A stretch of 64,000 bases of DNA from an uncultured Pseudomonadota bacterium (GCA_913057905.1 CAJXPB010000001.1:62001-126000), one strand, 5' to 3'; counted from the first letter of the stretch, positions 53,407-62,926 are shown. A program made the numbers and translations. The notes: generated from the sequence alone by a model not told the origin.

Positions 53407-54372
53407 GTGAACTGGTGGATGTTCGCACTACAAATCGCGGCCGTCGTGCTCGCGCCGATTCTGATCGCCGCCGAGTTGGCGTATAAGACTCAATCGAGCC
53501 GAATTCACTGGCTGTTCAAGGCCGCATTCGCCGTCGCCATCATGGCACTTCTGTGGGTCATGCCCATCTGGCACGTCGTCGGATCGTGGGTGCCCTGGGT
53601 CCAGGCCTCGATTGTGGCGACCGGTCTGTTGTACGGGGCCGAGGGATTCACGGATCTGCCCTGGTGGAAGAGCGGCGAGGTGTGGCCGCAGGCATTTGCG
53701 GCGGTGGGATACCCGCTGCTCACCGCCCTCGTTTTGGTCTGGGCATGGGGCATCTATTCATCGGGGACGATGCCGCAGGACCAGGAGCCCGTCGAGTTGA
53801 GCTTTCCGCTCAAGGACGGGCGTTTCTACGTCGTCGCAGGCGGCTCGACCGAAGGCGGAAATCGTCACCGCAAGATCCTGGAGACCAAACGGGCCGCTGA
53901 ATTCCGTGGGCAGGCGCAGGCGCTCGACCTCGTGCAGCTCAACGACTGGGGTATCCGGGCGCGGGGACTCTACCCGCACGACAAGACCAAGTACGCCATC
54001 TTCGGCACGCCGGTCCATGCGCCCTGCTCTGGCGATATCGTACAGGCCCGCGACGGACTCGAGGACTACGATCCTCCTGAGAAAGACTCGGAGAACCTGG
54101 CCGGCAACCATGTGGTGATCGAGTGCAAAGGGGCTCACGTCGTGCTCGCTCACCTCAAGAAGGGGAGCGTTACGGTTCAGCGAGGCAACTCGGTGCAGGC
54201 CGGCCAAAAACTCGGCGAAATCGGAAATTCGGGAAACACGTCGGAGCCCCACCTGCATATCCACGCCCAACACCCAAGCGATTCGGAGCACATCATGGGC
54301 GGCGAAGCGCGCCCGATGACCTTCGGCGGGCAATACCTGGGTGCCGGCGAACTCATTCGCGTGCAAAATTGA
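53407..54372 (+). CDS. Membrane-anchored M23-family peptidase
   Basis: 321 aa. The first about 120 residues contain four hydrophobic helices (A-L-Q-I-A-A-V-V-L-A-P-I-L-I-A; A-F-A-V-A-I-M-A-L-L-W-V; a third near 75-85; Y-P-L-L-T-A-L-V-L-V-W). The C-terminal domain is a lysostaphin-type M23 fold: G-N-R-H at about 155 and A-L-D-L-V provide the first ligands in the variant arrangement seen in membrane M23 proteins, and H-L-H-I-H-A-Q supplies the H-x-H motif. G-N-S-G-N-T-S-E-P-H and V-H-A-P-C-S-G-D-I are also typical. Likely peptidoglycan endopeptidase or a scaffold, outside the inner membrane. GTG start with GGAGG upstream. Confidence 0.8.
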   Translation: MNWWMFALQIAAVVLAPILIAAELAYKTQSSRIHWLFKAAFAVAIMALLWVMPIWHVVGSWVPWVQASIVATGLLYGAEGFTDLPWWKSGEVWPQAFAAVGYPLLTALVLVWAWGIYSSGTMPQDQEPVELSFPLKDGRFYVVAGGSTEGGNRHRKILETKRAAEFRGQAQALDLVQLNDWGIRARGLYPHDKTKYAIFGTPVHAPCSGDIVQARDGLEDYDPPEKDSENLAGNHVVIECKGAHVVLAHLKKGSVTVQRGNSVQAGQKLGEIGNSGNTSEPHLHIHAQHPSDSEHIMGGEARPMTFGGQYLGAGELIRVQN

Positions 54373-54397
54373 GGTGCTTTGCCAAGTCTCCTACACT
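54369..54397 (+). promoter_or_regulatory. Promoter of WCW-HP gene 54433
   Basis: TTGAGG (54369-54374), 17 bp spacer, TACACT (54392-54397), 36 bp before the ATG; overlaps the M23 gene stop. Confidence 0.5.
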
Positions 54398-54432
54398 TGC
54401 CATGAATCCCGACTATTCACGGGAGTAATAAA

Positions 54433-56493
54433 ATGGCAGTGGGTAGATTCTGGTCGCTCGTACTCGTCGTCGCGTGCTTTGGAGCCTGCAAACAGGTCGA
54501 ACAACCCACGCCCTGGGATTTTCAGTCGAGCTCGAACCCTCCAGTGCGCGATATCCCGAGTTCCCCTGATGCCGACGCCGATGTCGCCGATGGCGTCGAT
54601 GGCGGCGACGCGGATGTCGGCCCGCCCACGGACGATGTGGTCGTCATCCCCGAAGAGCCGGCGGCCAATGCCGAATGCACCCCCAAGGGCTGGTGCTGGC
54701 TCCACCCCGCGCCGCTGCCCCACCACATTCGCGGGCTCAGGAGAAGTGGCGACCGAGTCTTCGGGCTCGCCTCTCACCGGGAACTACGCGGCCTGCAGCT
54801 TCTGATCTGGGACGATTCCGGCCCGCGGCTCCTCTATCCCGACGTAGACGAATTGCCGGAGGACCTCGCCATCTCACCCTCCGACGACGGGTGGTTGGCG
54901 ATCACTCGCCAGGGGCAGGTCTACCGATTCACACCGGAGGGACAGCGCCAGAAAGTCCGGATGCTACCCGACCGCGGCTACGAGTCGATTTCGGGTATCT
55001 CGAAGGACTCATTCGTCGCGCAGCGTGCCGGAGACCTGGCCGTAAAAGTTCATGAAAATTCGCTCTCGACGACTCGTTTGCACTCGAACATCTCGGATCT
55101 CGAAATGAAGAGGGACGGGACGATTCGGGCGATGCGAGCGCACAGAGAGACCTTTCCCTCACTGGCGAGCAAGTGGAGGATTTTCCCCGCCCCATTAAAC
55201 GTCTCAGTGGCCACATTCGAAGAGATCCGACCTCCCCTCTACACTGGATGCGACGACGCCGTGTGGGGCTACTCCTTTACGGATGGACTCTACCATTGGG
55301 ACGAGCCAGAGGTTGACCCAAGAGAGGTGACTTTTCGCACCGGTCCGCTGCGAGACATCACCTGCGACTTCAACAACCGCGATATCGCCGTCGGTCCCGA
55401 CGGAATTTTCCACTTGGACAGCCCCACCAGCGGCGACACGATTCGAGAGACCGAGCTGTGGGCTACATCGGTGGCGACAGCCGACGGACGAACGCACATT
55501 TCGGGTCAGCGCGGACACCTGTGGGAGTTCGATTCCGACGGCATGCAGTCGTTGCGATCCGGATTTGAGTTCCCTTCCTCGGAGGACGCCGATGCCGCCG
55601 AGAGGCGGTTCGGCTCGATGTGGGTCAGCGACGATGAACGCCGGATCGCGCTCGCATACCCCGAGGGTATCAGCATCGGTTCCGACGACGGTTGGTCAAA
55701 GATGCCCGAACCCCCTGAATACGGGTTTTCGCAACATTCCGGGACCTTCGGCATGGAATCGACTGAAATCTGGGGGCTCGATCGGCCACGGTTCGTGGTC
55801 ACCAACTCGAAGCTCTACCGGTGGGACGGTCAGTCCTGGCGCATCCAGACGATAAACGGACGCGACTGGTTTTCGGATCCTCCGCTCGGCATCGCCGGCT
55901 CGACGTCGGATGCAGTCTGGATCGTCACCCGACACGATCTTTTCTTCTACAATGGAAACGAGTGGGACAAGGTGACTGACAGCTCCAGCGACATTCGCAA
56001 CTTTCTGGAGGCCGAGGATATCGAATTTTCGGACATCTTTGCCGAAGACGGCGGTGACATCTACGCCGCCATCGGCGAGGACATCTACCAGGTGACCGGA
56101 ACATCGGGTAACTGGGGTCTGCAGCAGGCCTACGACCCGCCCTGCGACAGAATTACCGCAATGCACAGAGGCGACTCCGGAGAGTTGTACGTGGGTAATT
56201 CGAACAAATGCGTGGCCCGTTACGACGGAACTGCATGGACCAATATCGCGAAACCGCCACGCGGAAGCTATCCGGCGCCTCCCAAGGTGTTCCATCACGG
56301 AACCCACACGTTCGTGTCACAGGGGCCGGGCCGCCCTCCATTGGTCGTGACCGGATCCGGGACGTTCGCCGTAACACCGGAGGACACGCTCGAGCCCGTC
56401 TTCACCGGCAACACAATCGACGCCGCATACCTGCCCGAACACGACACCACGCTTCTGTTGACCACCCTGGGCGTCGTCGCCAAGTACCACTAG
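54433..56493 (+). CDS. WCW-HP family beta-propeller lipoprotein (686 aa)
   Basis: Intact. Lipobox C-F-G-A-C19, P-W-D-F motif, Asp-rich linker (D-A-D-A-D-V-A-D), then C-T-P-K-G-W-C-W-L-H-P-A-P-L-P-H. Six family cysteines (T-G-C-D-D, I-T-C-D-F, P-P-C-D-R, N-K-C-V-A-R). Blades such as V-W-I-V-T-R-H-D-L-F-F-Y-N-G-N-E-W. The end is G-V-V-A-K-Y-H. It stands alone among unrelated genes, 10 kb from the nearest other member, and converges with the lipoprotein gene ending at 56497. Confidence 0.8.
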   Translation: MAVGRFWSLVLVVACFGACKQVEQPTPWDFQSSSNPPVRDIPSSPDADADVADGVDGGDADVGPPTDDVVVIPEEPAANAECTPKGWCWLHPAPLPHHIRGLRRSGDRVFGLASHRELRGLQLLIWDDSGPRLLYPDVDELPEDLAISPSDDGWLAITRQGQVYRFTPEGQRQKVRMLPDRGYESISGISKDSFVAQRAGDLAVKVHENSLSTTRLHSNISDLEMKRDGTIRAMRAHRETFPSLASKWRIFPAPLNVSVATFEEIRPPLYTGCDDAVWGYSFTDGLYHWDEPEVDPREVTFRTGPLRDITCDFNNRDIAVGPDGIFHLDSPTSGDTIRETELWATSVATADGRTHISGQRGHLWEFDSDGMQSLRSGFEFPSSEDADAAERRFGSMWVSDDERRIALAYPEGISIGSDDGWSKMPEPPEYGFSQHSGTFGMESTEIWGLDRPRFVVTNSKLYRWDGQSWRIQTINGRDWFSDPPLGIAGSTSDAVWIVTRHDLFFYNGNEWDKVTDSSSDIRNFLEAEDIEFSDIFAEDGGDIYAAIGEDIYQVTGTSGNWGLQQAYDPPCDRITAMHRGDSGELYVGNSNKCVARYDGTAWTNIAKPPRGSYPAPPKVFHHGTHTFVSQGPGRPPLVVTGSGTFAVTPEDTLEPVFTGNTIDAAYLPEHDTTLLLTTLGVVAKYH

Positions 56494-56496
56494 CAG

Positions 56497-57150
56497 TCAC
56501 TCCTCGACCGTCCACTCGACATCTGCGGGGCGGTCTCCGGTGTACTGCATGATGTTCTGGCGCTCGCGGGTGTCGAGGACGAATTCGTTCCAGCCCGCAT
56601 CCAGGTCCATATCCATGGAGTATTCGCCGCTCTGGCATTCATGCTGCAGCGAGACGCTCTCCTCGGTATACACCCACCGCACGTAGAAGCCCTCAATAAG
56701 CGGGGTGGGGATGAGGATATTGGCGCGTACCGACGGCGAGTTGAGCGTGACGATCTTGGCGCCGCCATCCTGGAGGAAAGTCAGCCCGGGCACGAGCGCG
56801 AATCGAATGTCGGAGCCGATCTGTTCGAAGACAGCTTCCTCGCAGATGAATCCGTTGAAGGCATCAAAGCCGCTCGCCTCCGGGTCGACGGGTTTGAGGT
56901 GCTCCTCGACCGTCCCAGCCGAGGCGAAGGTCACCTCAAAAGAACCGTCAGCCTGGATGTTCCCCTCGGCGAGGTCGGGTTCCGAGCTGGCCGAGATCCG
57001 TGTCTCGTCCATGTCGAAGTTGGACAATTCGCCGGAGACCGTCAGGTCACCGCCGCTGGGACCGCCGTCATCCGGGAAACCTTCCCCGCACGCCATCAGA
57101 AAGCCCGCGATTGCGACGATAGCCAACGTACTCACTTTCCGTACTCTCAT
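56497..57150 (-). CDS. Lipoprotein of unknown function (217 aa)
   Basis: Signal peptide ending G-F-L-M-A-C. The start is ATG 57150, preceded by AAAGGA; upstream in-frame ATGs overlap that site. The mature part looks like a beta-sandwich (D-L-T-V-S-G-E-L-S-N-F ... A-D-G-S-F-E-V-T-F) with three more cysteines. No family recognised. Last of four consecutive - strand lipoprotein genes. Confidence 0.65.
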   Translation of the reverse strand: MRVRKVSTLAIVAIAGFLMACGEGFPDDGGPSGGDLTVSGELSNFDMDETRISASSEPDLAEGNIQADGSFEVTFASAGTVEEHLKPVDPEASGFDAFNGFICEEAVFEQIGSDIRFALVPGLTFLQDGGAKIVTLNSPSVRANILIPTPLIEGFYVRWVYTEESVSLQHECQSGEYSMDMDLDAGWNEFVLDTRERQNIMQYTGDRPADVEWTVEE

Positions 57151-57183
57151 TCTCAGTCCTTTCATCATCAGTAAAAAACAAAT

Positions 57184-58518
57184 CTATTCGCAGCCCTCAC
57201 CTCCGACGGCCGATGCACCACTTTGATTCGCAATTTGAGCCGCCTGGGAAGCCGTCCACCCGAAGCTGGTGACCTCGCCGCCCACCAGGATGGCGCTGCC
57301 CGTCTCTGCTCGGGCGCAAAACTCCCAGTCGTCGGGGAAGACGGTGACGTTGCCAACGATCTCGTAACTGTGGGTGCCGAAGACCGCGGCCGAGGCCAGC
57401 TTGGGCCTTCCAATCCCGAATGAGATTCGGGGTGTGTCGACATCGAGTCCAATACCGGCCGTTGATCCGGTCTCGTATTTGATTCCTGGGTCTCGCGCTT
57501 CAAAGCTGTCGATGGTCCCCTCGGCGCCGAAGCTTCCGTCGGTGTTGCGCCCCAGCGAGACCGATCCGTCCATCGAAAAGCCCGACTCGATCTCCAAGTA
57601 CGTTTCAGTACTCGAGATGCTGGAGCGGAGCTGAAAGCGAAGTCCCACGGCGATGAACATCGGCACCGGGCCGGCGGCGAAGGGAAAGACGACGACGGCT
57701 CCCGGCAAGATCTCCTGGTCGCCCTTTGCGCCGTCGACGCTGAGCTTTCCCGTCACATTTGCCGAGATGTCCTCGAAGTTGATGATCACCGTCGGGTCGG
57801 GGTCCTCGGCTTCCGGGTCCACGGTGACGCGCCCATCGGCCTTCATGCCCGAGACATCGCCTGTGACCGACAGGTCGATGTTATTCGAGGTCGCCGTAAA
57901 GTCGACGTCGATGGTGTCACCCTGCATGCCCAAGGTGGTGGAGATGTTCCCGCTGGGCGACGTGTAGGCCACGCCGTCCTTTGTATATTTGGCCTGTCCA
58001 GGGTCCGCACTGATGGCCTGGCGCGCCAACCCCTGAGATGCCATCGAACCGTCGACCGCGGGCTTCATTCCCACCGCCCTGCCCGGCTCGCCGGCTTCAA
58101 GCGCATGCGAAAACTCGATGTTTGCTCTGGTCACGGCATCAGAAAATCTGGCATTCTCGGCCTGAACCTCGACGACGTCGCCATCGGGATTGACTTGCTG
58201 AATCTCCAAAATCCCGACCTGAGGCCAGACGACGATGGCGCCCTGCTCGATGCCCTCCAGAAGCTCGGAGTCCTTCGGCACACGATAGACGCCGTCCCAC
58301 GGTTGTAGGTCTTCGAGATCAGACATGACCGTGGCTTCATCGGCTACCACGGTCTCGTCCGCCCACTCGATATCGACGCTCGACTGGTCGGCCGCCGGGA
58401 GCTCGCCCATCTCCGCCGTCTCGAAGCTCGGCCCCTCGCCGGAGTTCGATCCGCAGGATGCGGAAAGGACAAGAATACTCCACACCAGCAGGGCCCACTT
58501 CGCCGCACTGCCGTTCAT
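57184..58518 (-). CDS. Lipoprotein of unknown function (444 aa)
   Basis: Start ATG 58518 (GGAG 8 bases upstream), lipobox L-S-A-S-C. The mature protein is beta-rich with glycine- and valine-rich strands (D-V-S-G-M-K-A-D-G-R-V-T-V-D, A-V-V-V-F-P-F-A-A-G-P-V-P-M, G-I-G-L-D-V-D-T-P-R-I-S-F-G-I-G), and could form a large beta-sandwich or barrel. Two cysteines near the C-terminus (E-F-C-A-R, G-E-G-C-E). Not recognised. It lies 33 bp before the 57150 gene and may be co-transcribed with it. Confidence 0.65.
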   Translation of the reverse strand: MNGSAAKWALLVWSILVLSASCGSNSGEGPSFETAEMGELPAADQSSVDIEWADETVVADEATVMSDLEDLQPWDGVYRVPKDSELLEGIEQGAIVVWPQVGILEIQQVNPDGDVVEVQAENARFSDAVTRANIEFSHALEAGEPGRAVGMKPAVDGSMASQGLARQAISADPGQAKYTKDGVAYTSPSGNISTTLGMQGDTIDVDFTATSNNIDLSVTGDVSGMKADGRVTVDPEAEDPDPTVIINFEDISANVTGKLSVDGAKGDQEILPGAVVVFPFAAGPVPMFIAVGLRFQLRSSISSTETYLEIESGFSMDGSVSLGRNTDGSFGAEGTIDSFEARDPGIKYETGSTAGIGLDVDTPRISFGIGRPKLASAAVFGTHSYEIVGNVTVFPDDWEFCARAETGSAILVGGEVTSFGWTASQAAQIANQSGASAVGGEGCE

Positions 58519-58620
58519 CGCCGACTCCAACCGAAACTTACGCCAACCAAATATAGATTGACGGTACGATAACACCCTTGTTTAGGGGACGTCAATGCGT
58601 TCGCCGGCCGTGGCGAGGCG

Positions 58621-59550
58621 CTACTTCTGCGCGCCCTCTTCCAACCGTTTCACGAGTTCATCGGGGAGCGTCGGAGGCGCAACGGTCTGCGTGACGTACT
58701 TTTTGTCGACGTCGTAGGGGACGTCGTAAGCTCTGGTGAGCGAACGGCCGTACGAGATGCCCGCTTCTGAATCGCGCGTCACTGCGCAGTAGTCTCCGCG
58801 GCTGGCGGCAATCCGCCCGTCGATGGGACCGGTCTGAGGCAGAATCCGTGGCCACTGCAGCCGCGTGGAATCGATGCTTTCCTTGGCCAATGCCAGCAGC
58901 TGACTTCCAGGAAACGTGAATCTGCCGAACCCTCTGGATGATACTGTCTCATCCGGCTCGATTTGAAACCGGTCGACCTCCTCGTAGCTCACCATCCGGT
59001 TGATGACGATTGAGGTTCTCTCACCTGATAAGGGTACGGTGCATGCTACGTTTTCCTGCGATGTCGTCTCTCCGTCCGCCAAGTGCTCTACGACCGGGCC
59101 GGTCGTCGGGGGCATCGTATCCACGGTTTCGACTTCGGGGGATGCCGGCAGTTTCTTCAGTGACGCCGGGATCTCGTAGTCGCCGATATCCACCGGGCCG
59201 CCGAGCGAATAGATGGCATGGGTTTTCTCACATCGATTGCAGACGTTGGCGGTGTAATAGTAGACTGAGTCGGTCGGACGCTCCGACGAAAACTGCACCG
59301 TGCCGGTCAACTGATACGCCCCGCAGCCTTCGCGAAACACCGGGTAGTTGATGGCCCAGGTGTCTTCGCCCTCCCGGACGACCTCTGGCTCCTCCAGGTC
59401 GTCGTGGGGCATCTCCGTGCAGTAGTTGGCCTGGACCGTCGATTCGGGCCAGACCTCGGTGGTCCACTCGCCGCCCGTATCCTCGGCACAGCCGCAGAGA
59501 ATAGCGATTGGTGCGACCCATAGTACGGTGAATATGGCTTGACGCTTCAT
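58621..59550 (-). CDS. Lipoprotein of unknown function (309 aa)
   Basis: Signal peptide A-I-L-C-G-C at the lipobox; start ATG 59550 with GGAG upstream. It contains V-C-N-R-C (a CxxC pair) near residue 100 and several more cysteines, suggesting disulfides. No family recognised. 21 bp after the 60096 gene, so probably co-transcribed. Confidence 0.65.
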   Translation of the reverse strand: MKRQAIFTVLWVAPIAILCGCAEDTGGEWTTEVWPESTVQANYCTEMPHDDLEEPEVVREGEDTWAINYPVFREGCGAYQLTGTVQFSSERPTDSVYYYTANVCNRCEKTHAIYSLGGPVDIGDYEIPASLKKLPASPEVETVDTMPPTTGPVVEHLADGETTSQENVACTVPLSGERTSIVINRMVSYEEVDRFQIEPDETVSSRGFGRFTFPGSQLLALAKESIDSTRLQWPRILPQTGPIDGRIAASRGDYCAVTRDSEAGISYGRSLTRAYDVPYDVDKKYVTQTVAPPTLPDELVKRLEEGAQK

Positions 59551-59571
59551 GGCGCACTCCGTGGACGCAAA

Positions 59572-60096
59572 TCAGTTGAACCGCATCGTGAATTCGTCGG
59601 ATTCGAGCTCATTGTCGTCGGTGGTTGCATCGCTCTCATCGGGCGACGTGCAAGTGGCGATGGCAATGGCGGCGAAGTTCTCCTGAAACTCGGCTTCCTC
59701 GGCGGTCAGCGACCGCATCGTCGTGAGCTCCTCCGATGCCCCAGCATCGATGGCAATCGGGTCGAAGTTGAAGTCCCCGGTGATCTCGGTCTGCGACCAG
59801 GGAGTCTCTTCCTGAGGCACGATTTCGTAGCTGCAGGTGAGCTCCGTGGCCTCTTCGTCGCCTTCGTTCGTCACGTCGATCGTCATCTGCACCGCGGCCA
59901 CCTCCCCTTCGACGGGCCGCATGCTACTGGCACCCATCACGCTGATGGATTCGATGTTGAGATCGGCACCCTCGGCCATCTCGCCGTCGGCGCCCGCATC
60001 GTTCATCGACGCGTCGCCATTGGAGGGCTCCCCAGAGGACGAACACCCACCCAGAATGAAGACCGAAGCCAATGTGAGGACCATCAGTTTCCGCAT
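59572..60096 (-). CDS. Small lipoprotein with CARDB-like domain (174 aa)
   Basis: Start ATG 60096 after GGGAGG; lipobox I-L-G-G-C followed by S-S-S-G and an Asp/Asn linker. The rest resembles a CARDB/Ig-like fold (V-Q-M-T-I-D-V-T-N-E-G-D-E-E-A-T-E-L), common in adhesins. First gene of the four-lipoprotein run. Confidence 0.6.
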   Translation of the reverse strand: MRKLMVLTLASVFILGGCSSSGEPSNGDASMNDAGADGEMAEGADLNIESISVMGASSMRPVEGEVAAVQMTIDVTNEGDEEATELTCSYEIVPQEETPWSQTEITGDFNFDPIAIDAGASEELTTMRSLTAEEAEFQENFAAIAIATCTSPDESDATTDDNELESDEFTMRFN

Positions 60097-60171
60097 CCTT
60101 GCCTCCCGTAGTCGAACGTACATGTACCCCCACTGTGATTGTTTGATCGTTTGATTACAAGTTGAGGCAGT

Positions 60172-61041
60172 CTACGCGGCCCAGACCTCGGCGTAGTCCT
60201 GCACGAAGGTCTTCAGGTCCCGCGGTGGCCGGCCCAACACCCGTCGGACGTCGTCGGTGATACGCTCGGAGCGTCCCAGCCGGACGATGGTGTGCAGCAG
60301 GCAGGACACCAGGATGAGACCCATCTTTGAGTCGGTGTCGCGGCGCATGTGCCGTATGTAGCGAATTAGCCCCGGTCGATTGTACTCGATGTCACGGTCC
60401 AACACGTCCGAAAGAACGTCGGCCACATAGTGGTAATCGAGGGCCTCCGGGCCGGTCGGTTCATAGACCTGGCGGTGATGGACCTCCGGCCCCTTCGCCA
60501 GGACGGCTGCAGCGAGTTCGCCGATGTCGCGAGTGTCCACCCAGTTGGCCGCCCCGTTGCCGGCCGGTACAATGACTTCGTCGTACTCTCGGATGCCCGC
60601 ACGGTGCGTGCCGCTCAAGTTCTGCATGTAGAATCCGGGCCGGATGTGGGTCCACTTGGCCTCGGTCGCCTCGATGTGCTTTTCGATGCGCCGATGCGGC
60701 AAAAACCCGTTCTTTCCGGCACCCATGACCGACAGGGTCACGATGTGGTCGACTCCGGCGTCGATGGCGGCATCGACCGCCGGATTGATCGACTCCTCCA
60801 CACGCGAGATGTGGGGCGGCCGCAAGACAAAGAGGCTATCCGCGCCATCGAAGGCCGGACCCCACGTCTCCGACGCGTCGAAATCGAAGTGGACGGTTTC
60901 GACCTCGGCTTCGAATTCTTGGCGGTCTCCGTAGACGGCGGCGCGGACCGTGGCATCCGTCTCCGCCAGCGCATCGACGAGCGGTGCACCCACATTCCCA
61001 TTTGCGCCGGTGACGACAACAGTTCGACCGTCGGATGTCAT
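60172..61041 (-). CDS. NmrA-like NAD(P)-binding protein
   Basis: 289 aa atypical short-chain dehydrogenase. Dinucleotide motif V-V-V-T-G-A-N-G-N-V-G; R-P-P-H-I in the loop typical of NmrA/azoreductase-like members; W-T-H-I-R-P-G-F-Y-M-Q-N-L and W-V-D-T-R-D-I-G are family blocks. Cytoplasmic; either a NADPH-dependent reductase or a redox-sensing regulator. Substrate not predictable. Divergent from the 61167 lipoprotein. Confidence 0.8.
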   Translation of the reverse strand: MTSDGRTVVVTGANGNVGAPLVDALAETDATVRAAVYGDRQEFEAEVETVHFDFDASETWGPAFDGADSLFVLRPPHISRVEESINPAVDAAIDAGVDHIVTLSVMGAGKNGFLPHRRIEKHIEATEAKWTHIRPGFYMQNLSGTHRAGIREYDEVIVPAGNGAANWVDTRDIGELAAAVLAKGPEVHHRQVYEPTGPEALDYHYVADVLSDVLDRDIEYNRPGLIRYIRHMRRDTDSKMGLILVSCLLHTIVRLGRSERITDDVRRVLGRPPRDLKTFVQDYAEVWAA

Positions 61042-61166
61042 AATTCCCTCATCGAGGGTCGGAATGAGTGTTGCACAAATGACTTGGTGACACCGTAACG
61101 TATTCTTGGACGCTCCCGTACGGAGGGTTCCAGGCTTTCAGAATCCTGATACGCGAGCCGCTTCTC

Positions 61167-62207
61167 ATGCAGATTTCTGTCACATGGAAACTCTTCGCAT
61201 GCTTCATGGCCGGTTCTATGCTTTTGGTCGGATGCGAACAGTCTCAGGGTCCCGGTCCATGGACGTTCAGCGATTCGGGGGGTGGATCCGACGCCGAGGT
61301 AGATGCCAGCGACACTCGCCCCGACCTGCCCGAGGACACGTGGCGTGGATGGTACAAGGCGACCGAGTCCACCGTACCGAGCGGCTTTTATCCCGAAGGA
61401 AATCTGCAGAAAAACCCGGCGGAATCCGGGGCCTCGTTCGGCTGTCGTCCGACCATCGAACCCAGCCAACCGGCGTGGGGAGTGAGTCCCACACCCGCTC
61501 CCGAATCCTTCCGACGATACCGAATCCCCGCAGAGGACGGCTCCGGGGCGGAGCAAACGCTCTCATCGGAACGGCTCGGCTTTGTAGAAATCACCGGGGA
61601 ACTGAATGACCCATCCGAGGGAACCGGCAGCCGAGTGGTGGCCATCACGGATGCCACGACGACGACGGACGCCTGCGACACCCTAGATCGACTGGGCCGT
61701 TGTGGCGTGCCCGAATCCGGCGACATCTGCTCCGACGGGTTTGAGCTCTACTCGGAGATGAGCGAGCCCGAAATCAACGTCCGGAAGGCCGGCGTTCAGA
61801 GCGGCTGGGGGCCCCTCGAGTTCGACATTCGAGTCGATTTCGACACCAATGTGGCCGACGGCGGGACATCGTTTCGGATCCAAACCAGCAACAACCCGTT
61901 CGGCCCGGCGGACGGTCGACTTCACGACTTTCAGCTCAACGAAAACACAGTCGTATCACTGGAGCGCATCTGTGGCAGTTTCGGAGGTAATATCGTCGTG
62001 TCGTACCCGCCGGAGAACGTCGAAGGATGGTTCCGCACGATCCCGGCACGCGAGCGGAATTCCGACAAGAACCTCGTCGTCTACAACCTGACCGCGTCGG
62101 ACGGATCGGTCGAGGACAGCGCCGGGAACAGTGACCCGGAATCGATCTGCCCGACCGATGCATTCGAGCTCTGGTTTGCGGCGGAGTACGAGTCTACAAT
62201 GCCATAG
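61167..62207 (+). CDS. Lipoprotein sharing the WCW-HP N-terminal leader but not the propeller
   Basis: 346 aa. Lipobox L-L-V-G-C, then G-P-W-T-F-S-D-S-G-G-G-S-D-A-E-V-D, the same W-x-F plus Asp-rich leader style as the WCW-HP proteins (compare P-W-D-F in 54433). No C-x-x-W-C-W block or K-Y-Y end follows. The body (W-Y-K-A-T-E-S-T-V-P-S-G, six or so cysteines, F-E-L-W-F-A-A-E-Y near the end) looks like an all-beta domain. Not recognised. Confidence 0.65.
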   Translation: MQISVTWKLFACFMAGSMLLVGCEQSQGPGPWTFSDSGGGSDAEVDASDTRPDLPEDTWRGWYKATESTVPSGFYPEGNLQKNPAESGASFGCRPTIEPSQPAWGVSPTPAPESFRRYRIPAEDGSGAEQTLSSERLGFVEITGELNDPSEGTGSRVVAITDATTTTDACDTLDRLGRCGVPESGDICSDGFELYSEMSEPEINVRKAGVQSGWGPLEFDIRVDFDTNVADGGTSFRIQTSNNPFGPADGRLHDFQLNENTVVSLERICGSFGGNIVVSYPPENVEGWFRTIPARERNSDKNLVVYNLTASDGSVEDSAGNSDPESICPTDAFELWFAAEYESTMP

Positions 62208-62325
62208 GAGACCTAGTTCATTTCCCAGCCACCCATCGCCATCGGTGGATTACTACGGTGCGCAAATATGCTAGAATCCAGCATAGGTTTGAAGGCTCCT
62301 TCCGGCGAAACTGAGAGTAGGCGCC

Positions 62326-62571
62326 ATGGCGAACAGAAGCGAACGGATCGAAACGGATCCCGAGGTGATGACGGGAAAGGCTGTCATTTCGGGAACGCGT
62401 ATTACCGTCGAGACGATCTTGGAACGCCTCGCTGCGGGTGAGGAGATGGATGACCTGCTCGAAGCATTCCCTCACCTCGAACAGGAAGACGTTCGGGCAG
62501 CACTTCAATACGCTGCCGATTACCTCAGCTCAGATAAGCCGACTTCGTCCAGGCGACAGGGGTCAAGGTGA
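62326..62571 (+). CDS. DUF433 antitoxin-like protein
   Basis: 81 aa. Matches the DUF433 pattern: I-E-T-D-P-E-V-M-T-G-K-A-V-I-S-G-T-R-I-T-V, then a helical part with A-A-G-E-E-M-D-D-L-L-E-A-F-P-H-L and V-R-A-A-L-Q-Y-A-A-D-Y. DUF433 proteins pair with DUF5615 PIN-like toxins and have a helix-turn-helix fold likely binding their own promoter. The GTG of the next gene overlaps its stop (GTGA). Confidence 0.85.
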   Translation: MANRSERIETDPEVMTGKAVISGTRITVETILERLAAGEEMDDLLEAFPHLEQEDVRAALQYAADYLSSDKPTSSRRQGSR

Positions 62572-62924
62572 GGCTGCTCGCCGACGAAGGTGTCGACTTC
62601 CCCATCGTGAAGCATCTCAGACACGAAGGCCATGACGTACTTTCCATTCTCGAAATGGATCCGGGAATTGAAGACAACAAGGTACTCTCTCACGCCGCCG
62701 ACGAGGACAGAATCGTCCTGACCAGTGACAAGGACTTTGGGGACCTTGTAATTCATCAGGATTCACGGGTAAGCGGCGTCATCTTGTTGAGGCTCGCCGG
62801 ACTGTCCCCGACCCAAAAGGCCCAGCTTGTGACAGACATAATCGCAGAAAAAGCGAGGGATCTACGGGGACACTTCACGGTCGTTGGTCCGGAGAAGATC
62901 CGAATGCGAGCGCTTGGGGAATAG
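62568..62924 (+). CDS. DUF5615 PIN-like toxin
   Basis: 118 aa, the usual partner of DUF433. L-L-A-D-E-G-V at the start, H-D-V-L-S-I-L, A-A-D-E-D-R-I-V-L-T-S-D-K-D-F-G-D-L (acidic PIN-like residues) and G-V-I-L-L-R-L are diagnostic. Predicted RNase toxin or regulator. Translationally coupled to the antitoxin gene. Confidence 0.85.
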   Translation: MRLLADEGVDFPIVKHLRHEGHDVLSILEMDPGIEDNKVLSHAADEDRIVLTSDKDFGDLVIHQDSRVSGVILLRLAGLSPTQKAQLVTDIIAEKARDLRGHFTVVGPEKIRMRALGE

Positions 62925-62926
62925 AC

